From Bacteroidales bacterium (GTDB taxonomy: Bacteria > Bacteroidota > Bacteroidia > Bacteroidales > GWA2-32-17), in the NCBI GenBank assembly GCA_026416095.1, contig JAOAFV010000032.1, forward strand, positions 1-53,357: a stretch of 53,357 nt of DNA, given 5' to 3'. How positions within the stretch are numbered: position 1 is the first letter of the stretch; each line of letters begins with the position of its first letter. Both the position numbers and the translations under genes were made by a program. The notes under the pieces were generated by a model. That model searched no databases. It was not told the DNA's origin and saw only the letters and a program-made list of their open reading frames with translations. Positions 1-8,290 of the stretch are shown here, one piece after another.

Positions 1-1
1 T

Positions 2-3000
2 TTTTCTCAGCAGAAGAATTGGGAGATAAGATATGGTAGCGAGAAGGCGTTTATACTAAATGTTGGACAGTTCAATAATGAAGTATTAGGGAGATACTCG
101 ACACCTGAATATGCATACGATGGGAGTCAGGAGGATTATTATTTCTTAAAAGATGGAATTGTTTTCAGATTTACATGGCTAAAAGAAGAAGAAGAAAGTG
201 AACGTCGAGAGTTACGAGAACGCCGCAAATATACCGCTGCTGAATGGAAACAAAAAGAGATAAACGAATGGCGTAGAAGGGTTCAGAGAGAATTTGTATC
301 GGCAAAGTGGTTAAATGCAAACAACGATGTTATTTTATTACCTATGAATAAGACGACATTTTATTATAGTTACACCTTTAAGAAAGAAGGAAAGCTTATA
401 AATATTAATGAAATTCCAGCTTATGAAAAAATAATTTACAAAAATATTTATAATAATATAGATGTAATCTACGAGCTTCCAGAAAAAGGAGGTTTAAAAT
501 ATTCAATAGTATTAAGAGCGGGTTCAGACCCCATGGATATTCGCTTAAGATATACAGATATAAGAAACATAAGCTTAAAGGATAATAAAGTAATAATAAA
601 GACTAAAGCTGGACAGATTATTGAACATGAACCGAGGGCGTTTTACAGCGATACGAGAGAGGAGGTAGAAGTCAAGTATTATTTAGATGAGGGCACGATA
701 ATGTTTAGTTTGGGTAAATATGATAAAAGTAGGGAGGTGATAATAGACCCGTGGGTACAGACGCCGTTTTCGAATTCGTCGAATGGAGTTTGGGAGTGCG
801 AGACAGACGGGAATGGGAATGTGTATATTATAGGCGATGGTATGGTAGATTATCAGAAGTTAAAGAAGTATAATGCGAATGGGGTTTTACAGTGGACATA
901 TACGACGCCGTGGGATACTAGTGGGTATTGGTTAGGTACGTTGGCAACGGATCAGGCTGGGAATTCGTATATTACGGCGGGGTCGATAGCGGAGATAGAG
1001 AAGATAAACACGAATGGTTCGATGGTGTATCATAAGAATGGAGGTCCACTTGATGAATATTGGGCGATAACATTTAATTGCGATCAGACTAAGCTTATAG
1101 TTGGTGGTACCCGGCTTAATTCGACTTTTAATATTACTGGCGACGGAGTTCTTTTTGATATTAATACTAATAATGGACAAGTAATTGACTTAGTTGAAGT
1201 TGGTGCTTTTAGACCCGGTCCTCTTGGTTTAACAAATTATGCGGAAGAAGTTCGCTCCATAGCTTCTGCTTATAATGCTAAATATTATTTTATAACTCTT
1301 GATACCATAGGTGCCATAACACAAAATTTTTCACAATGTCCCGACAACGAACCTATTTTTGCAATTAATCATGGCTATCATTTTTCTTACAAAAGTGAAA
1401 ACTTTAGACCTGAAACCGGTAATGGTGCTAATATGATGATTAAAGCAAACCGTAATTTTGTTTATACCATGAACGGCGTAAAAGTAGACAAACGTTCTCT
1501 TGTTACAGGACAAATATTACAATCTGTAAATATACCAGGCGGGAGTACTCAATCTTCGATGGGGGAATATGCTCCCAATAACAATGGAATTGACCTTGAT
1601 ACATGTGGCAATGTATATATAGGCTCAACTGATAGAGTAATTAAATACGATGCTAATCTTAATCAAATTACTAGTTCAAGTACAACTTATAGAGTTTCTG
1701 ATGTTGCAGTAGGAACAAATGGTGCTGTAATAGTATGTGGAACAACAGGTAGTAGTGGTAGTAATAACAGAGTTGGCTATGTGGCTTCTATCAATTTTAA
1801 CGCGTGCCCTAAAAATGTTATGGTATGTTGCGATGCCAATATTTGTGCAGAAGGACCTTTTTGCCCTAATGATCCACCTGTTAATTTAACTGCTGGGCAA
1901 CCAGGGGGTATATGGAGTGGTCCAGGAATTACCAATCCAAATACAGGTACTTTTAATCCTGCAGTAGCAGGAGTTGGGCATCATATGATTGTATATACTT
2001 TACCATGCGGAAGTGATTCAATATATATAGATGTACTAGCATGTACACCTCTTGAAGTTTGTTATCATCAGGGTAATAATAATTTACAAGCAGAGGGCGG
2101 AAGTGGAACTATTACATGGCAAAATATGCAAACAACAATTATAACTCCAACTAATCAGCAGCAGTGTCAACAATGCGGTGGTCAATGGATTTTTAACTTT
2201 TGTACTGTACCAGTTTGTTCAACATCGGTTTGGACTAGCTACGCTACAGGTTATACAGCTAACTTACCTTCTTCATGGCCTCTATTGGTTACCGATGGCA
2301 GTGATACATTAATATTCAACAATCAATCACAAATTCCACCATGCGACACTGTTTGTACAACACCAACATTTACATACAACGTAACTCATGTTACTTGTCA
2401 AGGACAAAATAATGGTGCAATTTCTTTAACAATGACTTCGCCAGGTAACTTTACTTATCAATGGAGTGGGCCTGGAGGTTTTACTTCTACGCAACAAAAT
2501 ATTAGTAATCTTGCAGCGGGTACATATAATGTAACTGTTACTAATAATCAGCAGGGTACTACATGTACTGCTACTGCATCTATTGTTGTGAATCCCGGAT
2601 CGCCCAATCCAACTCCTACTATAAGCGGCTCAACAACTTTTTGTACTGGTTCCTATACTACATTAAATGCAGGTACAGGTTATGCTTCGTATTTGTGGAA
2701 TACTGGAGCAACAACACAAACTATAACTGTCAACACCCCTGGTCCTTATTCTGTAACAGTTACCAATTCGAGCGGGTGTTCTGGGTCAGCATCGGTAGTT
2801 GTTGGTGTATCATCGGCACTTTCCCCTCAAATTACAGGAACTCTGGCTTTATGTTCAGGGGCTTCAACTGTACTTGACGCTGGTCCTGGATATGCCTCTT
2901 ATTTATGGAATACTGGCGAAACAACGCAAACAATTACAGTACAAGCAAATAATCCGGGCACTTATAGTGTAACAGTAAGCGATGCTACGGGTTGTACTGG

Positions 3001-5230
3001 TACTGCTCAAGCAACTGTTACTGTATCTTCCAATCCTACTCCAACAATTACTGGAGACAATATCATATGTGCTGGAAATGTTGGTACGCTGAATGCAGGA
3101 TCTGGATATTCTTCGTATTTATGGAGTAATAATCAAACAACTCAAATAATTCAGGTAAGTACTGCTGGAACATATACGGTTACTGTTACAAATAATGCTG
3201 GTTGCACAGGCACTGCTTCTATACAGGTATCGGTAGTACCTTCACCTAATGCTAATGCAGGGACCGACCAAACTATTTGCGGTTTTACTACTAATCTTAA
3301 TGCTATTCCATCGACAGGTATAGGAACATGGACCTATAATGGTCCAGGCCAAGTTACTATTAATAATCCTAACATGCCTAACTCTCAAGTTACTGTTAGT
3401 AATGCAGGTGTTTATTATTTCATATGGACCGAAAATGCAGGTTCTGGTTGTATCGATGCCGACACAGTAGTTATTACTTTTAATCAGCAACCTACAAGTA
3501 ATTTTACAGTATCTACTATTAATTGTATGGGTCAGCAAGCTACGGTAGTATATACGGGCAATGCTTCGCCAAATGCAAATTACTTATGGAACTGGGGCGG
3601 AGCAAGCGTCTTCCCTGGATCGGGGCAAGGTCCTCATACAATTTCATATAATCAACCAGGTACTTATACCATATCGTTACAAGTAACAGAAAATGGGTGT
3701 ACCTCTGTTTTAACAACTGTTCAAGTTGTTAATCCTTCTGGTATGATAACAACAATAGATAAGGTTGATTTGAAATGTTATGGCCAAAGTACTGGTGCAA
3801 TAAATCTTACAGTAACAGGTGGAACGCCTCCTTATAATTTCTTATGGAATAATGGTGCAACAAGCGAAGATCTTATTAATTTGCCGGCAGGCACATATTC
3901 TGTAACAGTAACAGATAATAATGGTTGTACGGTTGTTAATGGAGTAACCTTAACGCAACCTCAACAATTAACAATGACTGTTACTCCTTCGCAAACCATT
4001 TGTTTAGGCCAATCGGCAACTCTTAATGTTGTAGCAACAGGCGGTACACCTCCATATACCTATTACTGGAACAATCAACCTGGTGGAACAACATTAATTG
4101 TTTCTCCAACTCAAACAACATCATATACAGTTTTTGTTACCGATGCAAATGGTTGTTCTACAACTCCAATAACAACTACAGTATTTGTTTCGGGGCAAGT
4201 TTATGCCGAATTAACTGCTAATCCTACTGTAGTATGCCCAGGTGATTTAGTAGTATTAACACCTGTTGTTTGGGGAGGAATGGGTTCGCCATATACTATT
4301 TACGACCAAAACGGAAATGTAGTAACTCCTCCTATTTATTTATACCCGAATATTAGTGGCTATTATTGGATAAGAGCCGAAGATGCTTGCGGAACATCCG
4401 ATACCGCAGGAGTTTACATTACAGTTTTAGATTTACCACCTGCCGATGCATTAGCCGATACTTTGCAAGGATGTGTTCCTCTCACTGTACATTTTATCGA
4501 AATAAATCCAGATAATGGGCAAACTTATGTATGGGATTTTGGCGATCAAAGTAATTTATCGTTAGACAAAAATCCTGTTCATACTTATACCTCGCCAGGT
4601 AATTATACAGTTACATTAACTGTTATTTCTCCTCAAGGTTGTAAAACAGTGAAAGTGTATCCATCATTAATACACGTATGGCCAAGGCCCGAAGCAAAAT
4701 TTACATGGATGCCTCAAGAAGTAACTGAAATATACCCAGAAGTATTGTTTATTAATCAAACTTATTTAGGAAGTACTTTCATGTGGTCGTTTGGCGACGG
4801 CGATAGTTCTTCTCTCAAGAATCCTTCGCATATGTATCCTTCGGCAGGAACTTACGAAGTTGTTTTAGTTGCTTATACAGATAAAGGGTGTACAGATACT
4901 GCAAAAGCAATTTTAATAGTGAAAAAAGAATATACATTTTATGTGCCAACATCGTTTACTCCTAATAATGATGGTATAAACGACGAATTTTATGTAATGG
5001 GAAGAAATATTTCTCCAGAAAGCTTTAAATTGCAAATTTTTGATAGATGGGGGAATGTTGTTTGGGAAACCGATAAATTCTTTGTTGAAAAAGATCGTAG
5101 CGAAGCATGGGATGGAAGAAATAAAAATGGCAAATTACTACCGGTAGGAACTTATACGTGGCGTGTTTTATTTAGAGATAATCTTAATCATTTGCACGAA
5201 GAAGCAGGTCCAGTAACTATAATACGGTAA
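2..5230 (+). CDS. Giant secreted adhesin-like protein with Ig/PKD/SprB repeats and CHU_C (T9SS type B) C-terminus; 5' end outside window
   Basis: The reading frame is open from base 2 with no stop, so the ATG at 344 is internal and the true start lies before the window; at least 1742 residues are visible. The first part (to about nt 750) resembles the N-terminal module common in Bacteroidota giant proteins (pattern NVGQFNNEVLGRYS, then FLKDGIVFRFT). A propeller-like region with ATDQAGNSYIT-type repeats follows, then a Cys-rich stretch (about 1800-2240), SprB repeats (about 2380-2590 and 3760-3960), three tandem Ig-like repeats with the core YxSYLWxxxxTTQxI (about 2605-3240), PKD domains (about 3490-3740 and 4440-4920, with WDFGD and WSFGDGD), and finally a gliding-motility-associated CHU_C domain (4925-5227) with SFTPNNDGINDEF and IFDRWGNVVWE. 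That domain directs export by the type IX secretion system. It probably acts at the cell surface as an adhesin; the ligand is unknown. G-ending codons are concentrated at about 630-1045, unlike the rest. Confidence 0.93.
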   Translation, partial: FSQQKNWEIRYGSEKAFILNVGQFNNEVLGRYSTPEYAYDGSQEDYYFLKDGIVFRFTWLKEEEESERRELRERRKYTAAEWKQKEINEWRRRVQREFVSAKWLNANNDVILLPMNKTTFYYSYTFKKEGKLININEIPAYEKIIYKNIYNNIDVIYELPEKGGLKYSIVLRAGSDPMDIRLRYTDIRNISLKDNKVIIKTKAGQIIEHEPRAFYSDTREEVEVKYYLDEGTIMFSLGKYDKSREVIIDPWVQTPFSNSSNGVWECETDGNGNVYIIGDGMVDYQKLKKYNANGVLQWTYTTPWDTSGYWLGTLATDQAGNSYITAGSIAEIEKINTNGSMVYHKNGGPLDEYWAITFNCDQTKLIVGGTRLNSTFNITGDGVLFDINTNNGQVIDLVEVGAFRPGPLGLTNYAEEVRSIASAYNAKYYFITLDTIGAITQNFSQCPDNEPIFAINHGYHFSYKSENFRPETGNGANMMIKANRNFVYTMNGVKVDKRSLVTGQILQSVNIPGGSTQSSMGEYAPNNNGIDLDTCGNVYIGSTDRVIKYDANLNQITSSSTTYRVSDVAVGTNGAVIVCGTTGSSGSNNRVGYVASINFNACPKNVMVCCDANICAEGPFCPNDPPVNLTAGQPGGIWSGPGITNPNTGTFNPAVAGVGHHMIVYTLPCGSDSIYIDVLACTPLEVCYHQGNNNLQAEGGSGTITWQNMQTTIITPTNQQQCQQCGGQWIFNFCTVPVCSTSVWTSYATGYTANLPSSWPLLVTDGSDTLIFNNQSQIPPCDTVCTTPTFTYNVTHVTCQGQNNGAISLTMTSPGNFTYQWSGPGGFTSTQQNISNLAAGTYNVTVTNNQQGTTCTATASIVVNPGSPNPTPTISGSTTFCTGSYTTLNAGTGYASYLWNTGATTQTITVNTPGPYSVTVTNSSGCSGSASVVVGVSSALSPQITGTLALCSGASTVLDAGPGYASYLWNTGETTQTITVQANNPGTYSVTVSDATGCTGTAQATVTVSSNPTPTITGDNIICAGNVGTLNAGSGYSSYLWSNNQTTQIIQVSTAGTYTVTVTNNAGCTGTASIQVSVVPSPNANAGTDQTICGFTTNLNAIPSTGIGTWTYNGPGQVTINNPNMPNSQVTVSNAGVYYFIWTENAGSGCIDADTVVITFNQQPTSNFTVSTINCMGQQATVVYTGNASPNANYLWNWGGASVFPGSGQGPHTISYNQPGTYTISLQVTENGCTSVLTTVQVVNPSGMITTIDKVDLKCYGQSTGAINLTVTGGTPPYNFLWNNGATSEDLINLPAGTYSVTVTDNNGCTVVNGVTLTQPQQLTMTVTPSQTICLGQSATLNVVATGGTPPYTYYWNNQPGGTTLIVSPTQTTSYTVFVTDANGCSTTPITTTVFVSGQVYAELTANPTVVCPGDLVVLTPVVWGGMGSPYTIYDQNGNVVTPPIYLYPNISGYYWIRAEDACGTSDTAGVYITVLDLPPADALADTLQGCVPLTVHFIEINPDNGQTYVWDFGDQSNLSLDKNPVHTYTSPGNYTVTLTVISPQGCKTVKVYPSLIHVWPRPEAKFTWMPQEVTEIYPEVLFINQTYLGSTFMWSFGDGDSSSLKNPSHMYPSAGTYEVVLVAYTDKGCTDTAKAILIVKKEYTFYVPTSFTPNNDGINDEFYVMGRNISPESFKLQIFDRWGNVVWETDKFFVEKDRSEAWDGRNKNGKLLPVGTYTWRVLFRDNLNHLHEEAGPVTIIR

Positions 5231-5418
5231 TAAATAAATTTATTATGTGAAGAGAATAAATAAATTAAAAAAAGAGCAACTGAAAAAATACATTGATAAA
5301 AGAAACAAAAAGTATTAGTTTTATAAACAGAATTCGTAGAGAACAGCTCCTATATTAAAATAACTAAAAGTGGTTTAATCTCATAAAAAAAGAGCTATTA
5401 ACATACTAAAGAAAAAGA

Positions 5419-5499
5419 CTTAACTTTTTAACAGTCTAATTGTTTAACTTTTTTGTATTTTTATAATTAATACAAAAAACTTAAAATTTAAAAGTTAAG
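5419..5499. terminator. Nested inverted repeats between convergent genes
   Basis: Within the 292-base intergenic stretch 5231-5522, arms at 5443-5459 and 5469-5485 pair over 17 positions with one mismatch. An outer pair (5419-5430 with 5489-5499) is also complementary. Both strands have T-rich tracts here, so it could stop transcription of the giant gene from the left and of lysS from the right. Nothing else gene-like was seen in this gap. The stem is very A+T-rich, so its strength is uncertain. Confidence 0.5.
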
Positions 5500-5522
5500 G
5501 CTAATAAATAAATTATATGAAG

Positions 5523-7262
5523 CTATGTTATATTCCTAATCCATTTTTCAACCTCTTCAAGTGTAATTTGTGAATGGTGTAATTTGTACTTTGTAATATA
5601 ATAATTCACTTCGTTACATAGTCGTTCTTTATTTGCGCTTTTAATCATTTCTAAATTATAATAGCCAGCTTTTTGGATTATGGGGACTAATTTTTCAGGG
5701 ATACCAATATTTATAAATTTTATTTGTTCGTCGATAGTAATTCGTTTTTCTGGTCTTAATTGAGGAAATAAAATAACTTCTTGGATAGAATGTTGATTAG
5801 TTAATAGCATAGTTAACCTGTCGATACCAATACCGAGCCCGGCTGTAGGTGGCATTCCATATTCTAAGGCGCGAATAAAGTCTTCGTCCATTTGCATGGC
5901 TTCTTCGTCACCGCGTTTTGCTAGTAATAATTGTTCTTCAAATCTTTCTCGTTGATCAATTGGATCGTTTAACTCGGTATATGCATTGCATATTTCTTTT
6001 CCGTTACAAATCATTTCGAATCTTTCTACAAGTCCTTCTTTTGAACGATGTTTTTTTGCTAATGGTGACATTTCAATAGGATAATCAATAATAAACGTTG
6101 GGTTTATAAAGTTCTTTTCGCAATAATCGCTAAAAATTGCATCAAGTATTTTTCCTTTTCCAACTTTATTTTCAGTATCTACATTCAGTTTTTTTGCAAT
6201 TGCAATTACTTCTTCTTCGGTTTTACCATATAAATTAAATCCTGTATATTTTTCTATTGCTTCATAAAATTTAATGCGAGGCCATGGCCTTTTAAAATCA
6301 ATTTCTGTGTTGCCATACATAATTTTTGTTGTATTGTGTAAATCTATGACTACTTTTTCTATCATCTCTTCAACTAACTCCATCATCCATAAGTAATCTT
6401 TATAAGCAACGTAAAGTTCCATTTGAGTAAACTCTGGGTTATGGAACCTGTCTATGCCTTCGTTTCTAAAATCTTTTGAAAATTCGTATACTCCAGTAAA
6501 ACCTCCTACAATAAGTCGTTTTAAATATAATTCGTTGGCAATTCTTAAGTATAGGGTTAAATCAAGAGCATTGTGATATGTTTTAAAAGGACGTGCTGAT
6601 GCTCCTCCATATATAGGCTGTAAAATAGGTGTTTCAACTTCTAAGTAACCTTTTTGATTAAGAAATTCTCTTATGGAATTTACTATTTTTGTTCTCTTTT
6701 TAAATACTTCCTTATTTTTTGGGTTTACAATTAAATCGAGGTAACGTTGTCTATATCTTTGTTCTGGATCGGTAAAAGCATCAAAAATCTTTCCATCTTT
6801 TTCTTTTACAATGGGTAAAGGTCTTAGCGATTTTGATAGTATTTTGTAATTTTTTACGTGTATAGTTATTTCTCCCATTTTGGTTCTAAAAACATATCCT
6901 TCAACACCTATAATGTCGCCAATATCTATAAGTTTTTTAAAAACAACGTTATACATTGTTTTGTCTTCACCTTTACAAATTTCGTCTCTATTAAAGTATA
7001 ATTGAATTCTACCGTGTTCGTCTTGTAAATCAGCAAATGAAGCAGAACCCATAATGCGTTTGCTCATTATTCTACCAGCAATTTTTACATCCTGAAATGG
7101 TTTTTTTTCATCGTCCCAATTTTCTATTATTTCTTTTGTTGTTACATTAACTGGAAACTCTTCGTTGGGGTAACAGTCAATTCCAATTTTTTTTAGTTCT
7201 TCTAATGCTTGTCTTCTTATTATTTCCTGTTCACTTATATCGAATGATAAAAAACTTTCCAT
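5523..7262 (-). CDS. lysS: Lysine--tRNA ligase (class II)
   Basis: Charges tRNA-Lys with lysine in the cytoplasm. An N-terminal OB-fold anticodon-binding domain (including IMGSASFADLQDEHGRIQLYF) precedes the class II catalytic core with motif 2 (FRNEGIDRFHNPEFTQME) and motif 3 (GLGIGIDRL). After motif 3 there is an extension of about 90 residues, as I recall for Bacteroidota LysRS. The frame is open upstream to a GTG at 7295, but the ATG at 7262 is preferred: it starts MESFLSFDISEQEIIRR, matching the usual short lead before the SEQEIIRR motif. The gene is divergent from the agmatinase gene. The family assignment is secure; only the start is uncertain. Confidence 0.96.
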   Translation of the reverse strand: MESFLSFDISEQEIIRRQALEELKKIGIDCYPNEEFPVNVTTKEIIENWDDEKKPFQDVKIAGRIMSKRIMGSASFADLQDEHGRIQLYFNRDEICKGEDKTMYNVVFKKLIDIGDIIGVEGYVFRTKMGEITIHVKNYKILSKSLRPLPIVKEKDGKIFDAFTDPEQRYRQRYLDLIVNPKNKEVFKKRTKIVNSIREFLNQKGYLEVETPILQPIYGGASARPFKTYHNALDLTLYLRIANELYLKRLIVGGFTGVYEFSKDFRNEGIDRFHNPEFTQMELYVAYKDYLWMMELVEEMIEKVVIDLHNTTKIMYGNTEIDFKRPWPRIKFYEAIEKYTGFNLYGKTEEEVIAIAKKLNVDTENKVGKGKILDAIFSDYCEKNFINPTFIIDYPIEMSPLAKKHRSKEGLVERFEMICNGKEICNAYTELNDPIDQRERFEEQLLLAKRGDEEAMQMDEDFIRALEYGMPPTAGLGIGIDRLTMLLTNQHSIQEVILFPQLRPEKRITIDEQIKFINIGIPEKLVPIIQKAGYYNLEMIKSANKERLCNEVNYYITKYKLHHSQITLEEVEKWIRNIT

Positions 7263-7340
7263 TTGTTTTTGTTTTAAAATTGATAGTTTTTTCACTAAAT
7301 AAAAAATATAAAGGTCATTAAAGATAAAATTAAAATAATT

Positions 7341-7348
7341 TAATTTTG
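7341..7348 (+). promoter_or_regulatory. Bacteroidota -7 box upstream of agmatinase gene
   Basis: TAATTTTG fits TAnnTTTG and ends 8 bases before the ATG at 7357. No clear TTTG lies 19-21 bases upstream, so only the -7 half is supported. The spacing predicts a very short or absent 5' leader. Confidence 0.45.
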
Positions 7349-7356
7349 TAGAAAAA

Positions 7357-8205
7357 ATGGAGTGGGTTTTTGGCGACTTTGACAGGAGATTTACAGACTT
7401 ATCAACTTCTAATGTTGTTATTTTACCGGTTCCTTTTGATTTAACAAGTACGGGGATAAAAGGTTCTGCTAATGCTCCTCGTGCAATAATCGAAATGTCT
7501 CGTCAACTTGAAAATTATGATATAGAATTAAATACAGAGTTTTACACTATTGGAATTCATACTTTACAACCATTGTCGAACTTGAATACTTCAGAAGAAA
7601 TGATAGAAAAAGTATACAAAACAGTAAAGAATTATATAAAAGATAAATTTATTATAACAATTGGAGGGGAGCATAGTGTTTCAATTGGCGCAATTAAATC
7701 TCATTGTGAAGAATATAATCGCTTAACTGTGGTTCAATTAGATGCTCATGCCGATTGCAGAGATACATACATGGGGAGCAAGTATAATCATGCTTGTACA
7801 ATGGCTAGAATTAAAGAATTATGCGATGTGATACATGTTGGAATCAGATCGCTCGATGTTTCAGAGTTTGAGATTATAGACGAAAGGAATATTTTTTATG
7901 CTCAACACATTATTAATTATTCTAATTGGGAATATGAGGTAATGGATAGAATACAAACTAGAGATATTTACATTACCATCGATGTCGATGTGTTTGATCC
8001 ATCAATTATGCCATCAACAGGAACTCCAGAACCAGGAGGATTATTATGGTACGAAACTTTATCTTTTCTTAAAAAACTTCATAAAAACTTTAATGTTGTA
8101 GGGTTTGATGTTACAGAACTTTGTCCAATCAAGACCAATAAATCGCCCGATTATATGATTGCAAAGCTTATTTATAAAATGATAGGTTATAAGTTTTTTT
8201 TATAA
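7357..8205 (+). CDS. speB: Agmatinase/arginase-family ureohydrolase
   Basis: A 282-residue ureohydrolase, probably hydrolysing agmatine to putrescine and urea in polyamine synthesis. The binuclear manganese ligands are visible: GGEHSVS (about residue 105), QLDAHADCRD (about 128) and TIDVDVFDPS (about 208), followed by the conserved GTPEPGGL and DVTELCP. Length and motif order match SpeB-type agmatinases; arginase, guanidinobutyrase or another ureohydrolase activity cannot be excluded from sequence alone. It is divergent from lysS, and clpC follows after 85 bases. The ATG is preceded at 8 bases by a TAnnTTTG -7 box, which supports this start. Confidence 0.9.
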   Translation: MEWVFGDFDRRFTDLSTSNVVILPVPFDLTSTGIKGSANAPRAIIEMSRQLENYDIELNTEFYTIGIHTLQPLSNLNTSEEMIEKVYKTVKNYIKDKFIITIGGEHSVSIGAIKSHCEEYNRLTVVQLDAHADCRDTYMGSKYNHACTMARIKELCDVIHVGIRSLDVSEFEIIDERNIFYAQHIINYSNWEYEVMDRIQTRDIYITIDVDVFDPSIMPSTGTPEPGGLLWYETLSFLKKLHKNFNVVGFDVTELCPIKTNKSPDYMIAKLIYKMIGYKFFL

Positions 8206-8290
8206 AAATAATTAACATTTGAATGTTTAAAGTAAAAAATTCTGAAATAGAAAATAAATTTATTTTTAGTTAAATTTAAATCTAAAATTT

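Noticed and set aside
344-346. ATG at 344 as the start of the giant gene
   Set aside because: The same frame is open to base 2 and encodes the conserved N-terminal module, so the gene starts before the window.
2600-3250. DNA tandem repeat or CRISPR-like array in the giant gene
   Set aside because: The similarity is at the protein level (Ig-like repeats of about 70 residues); the DNA copies are diverged.
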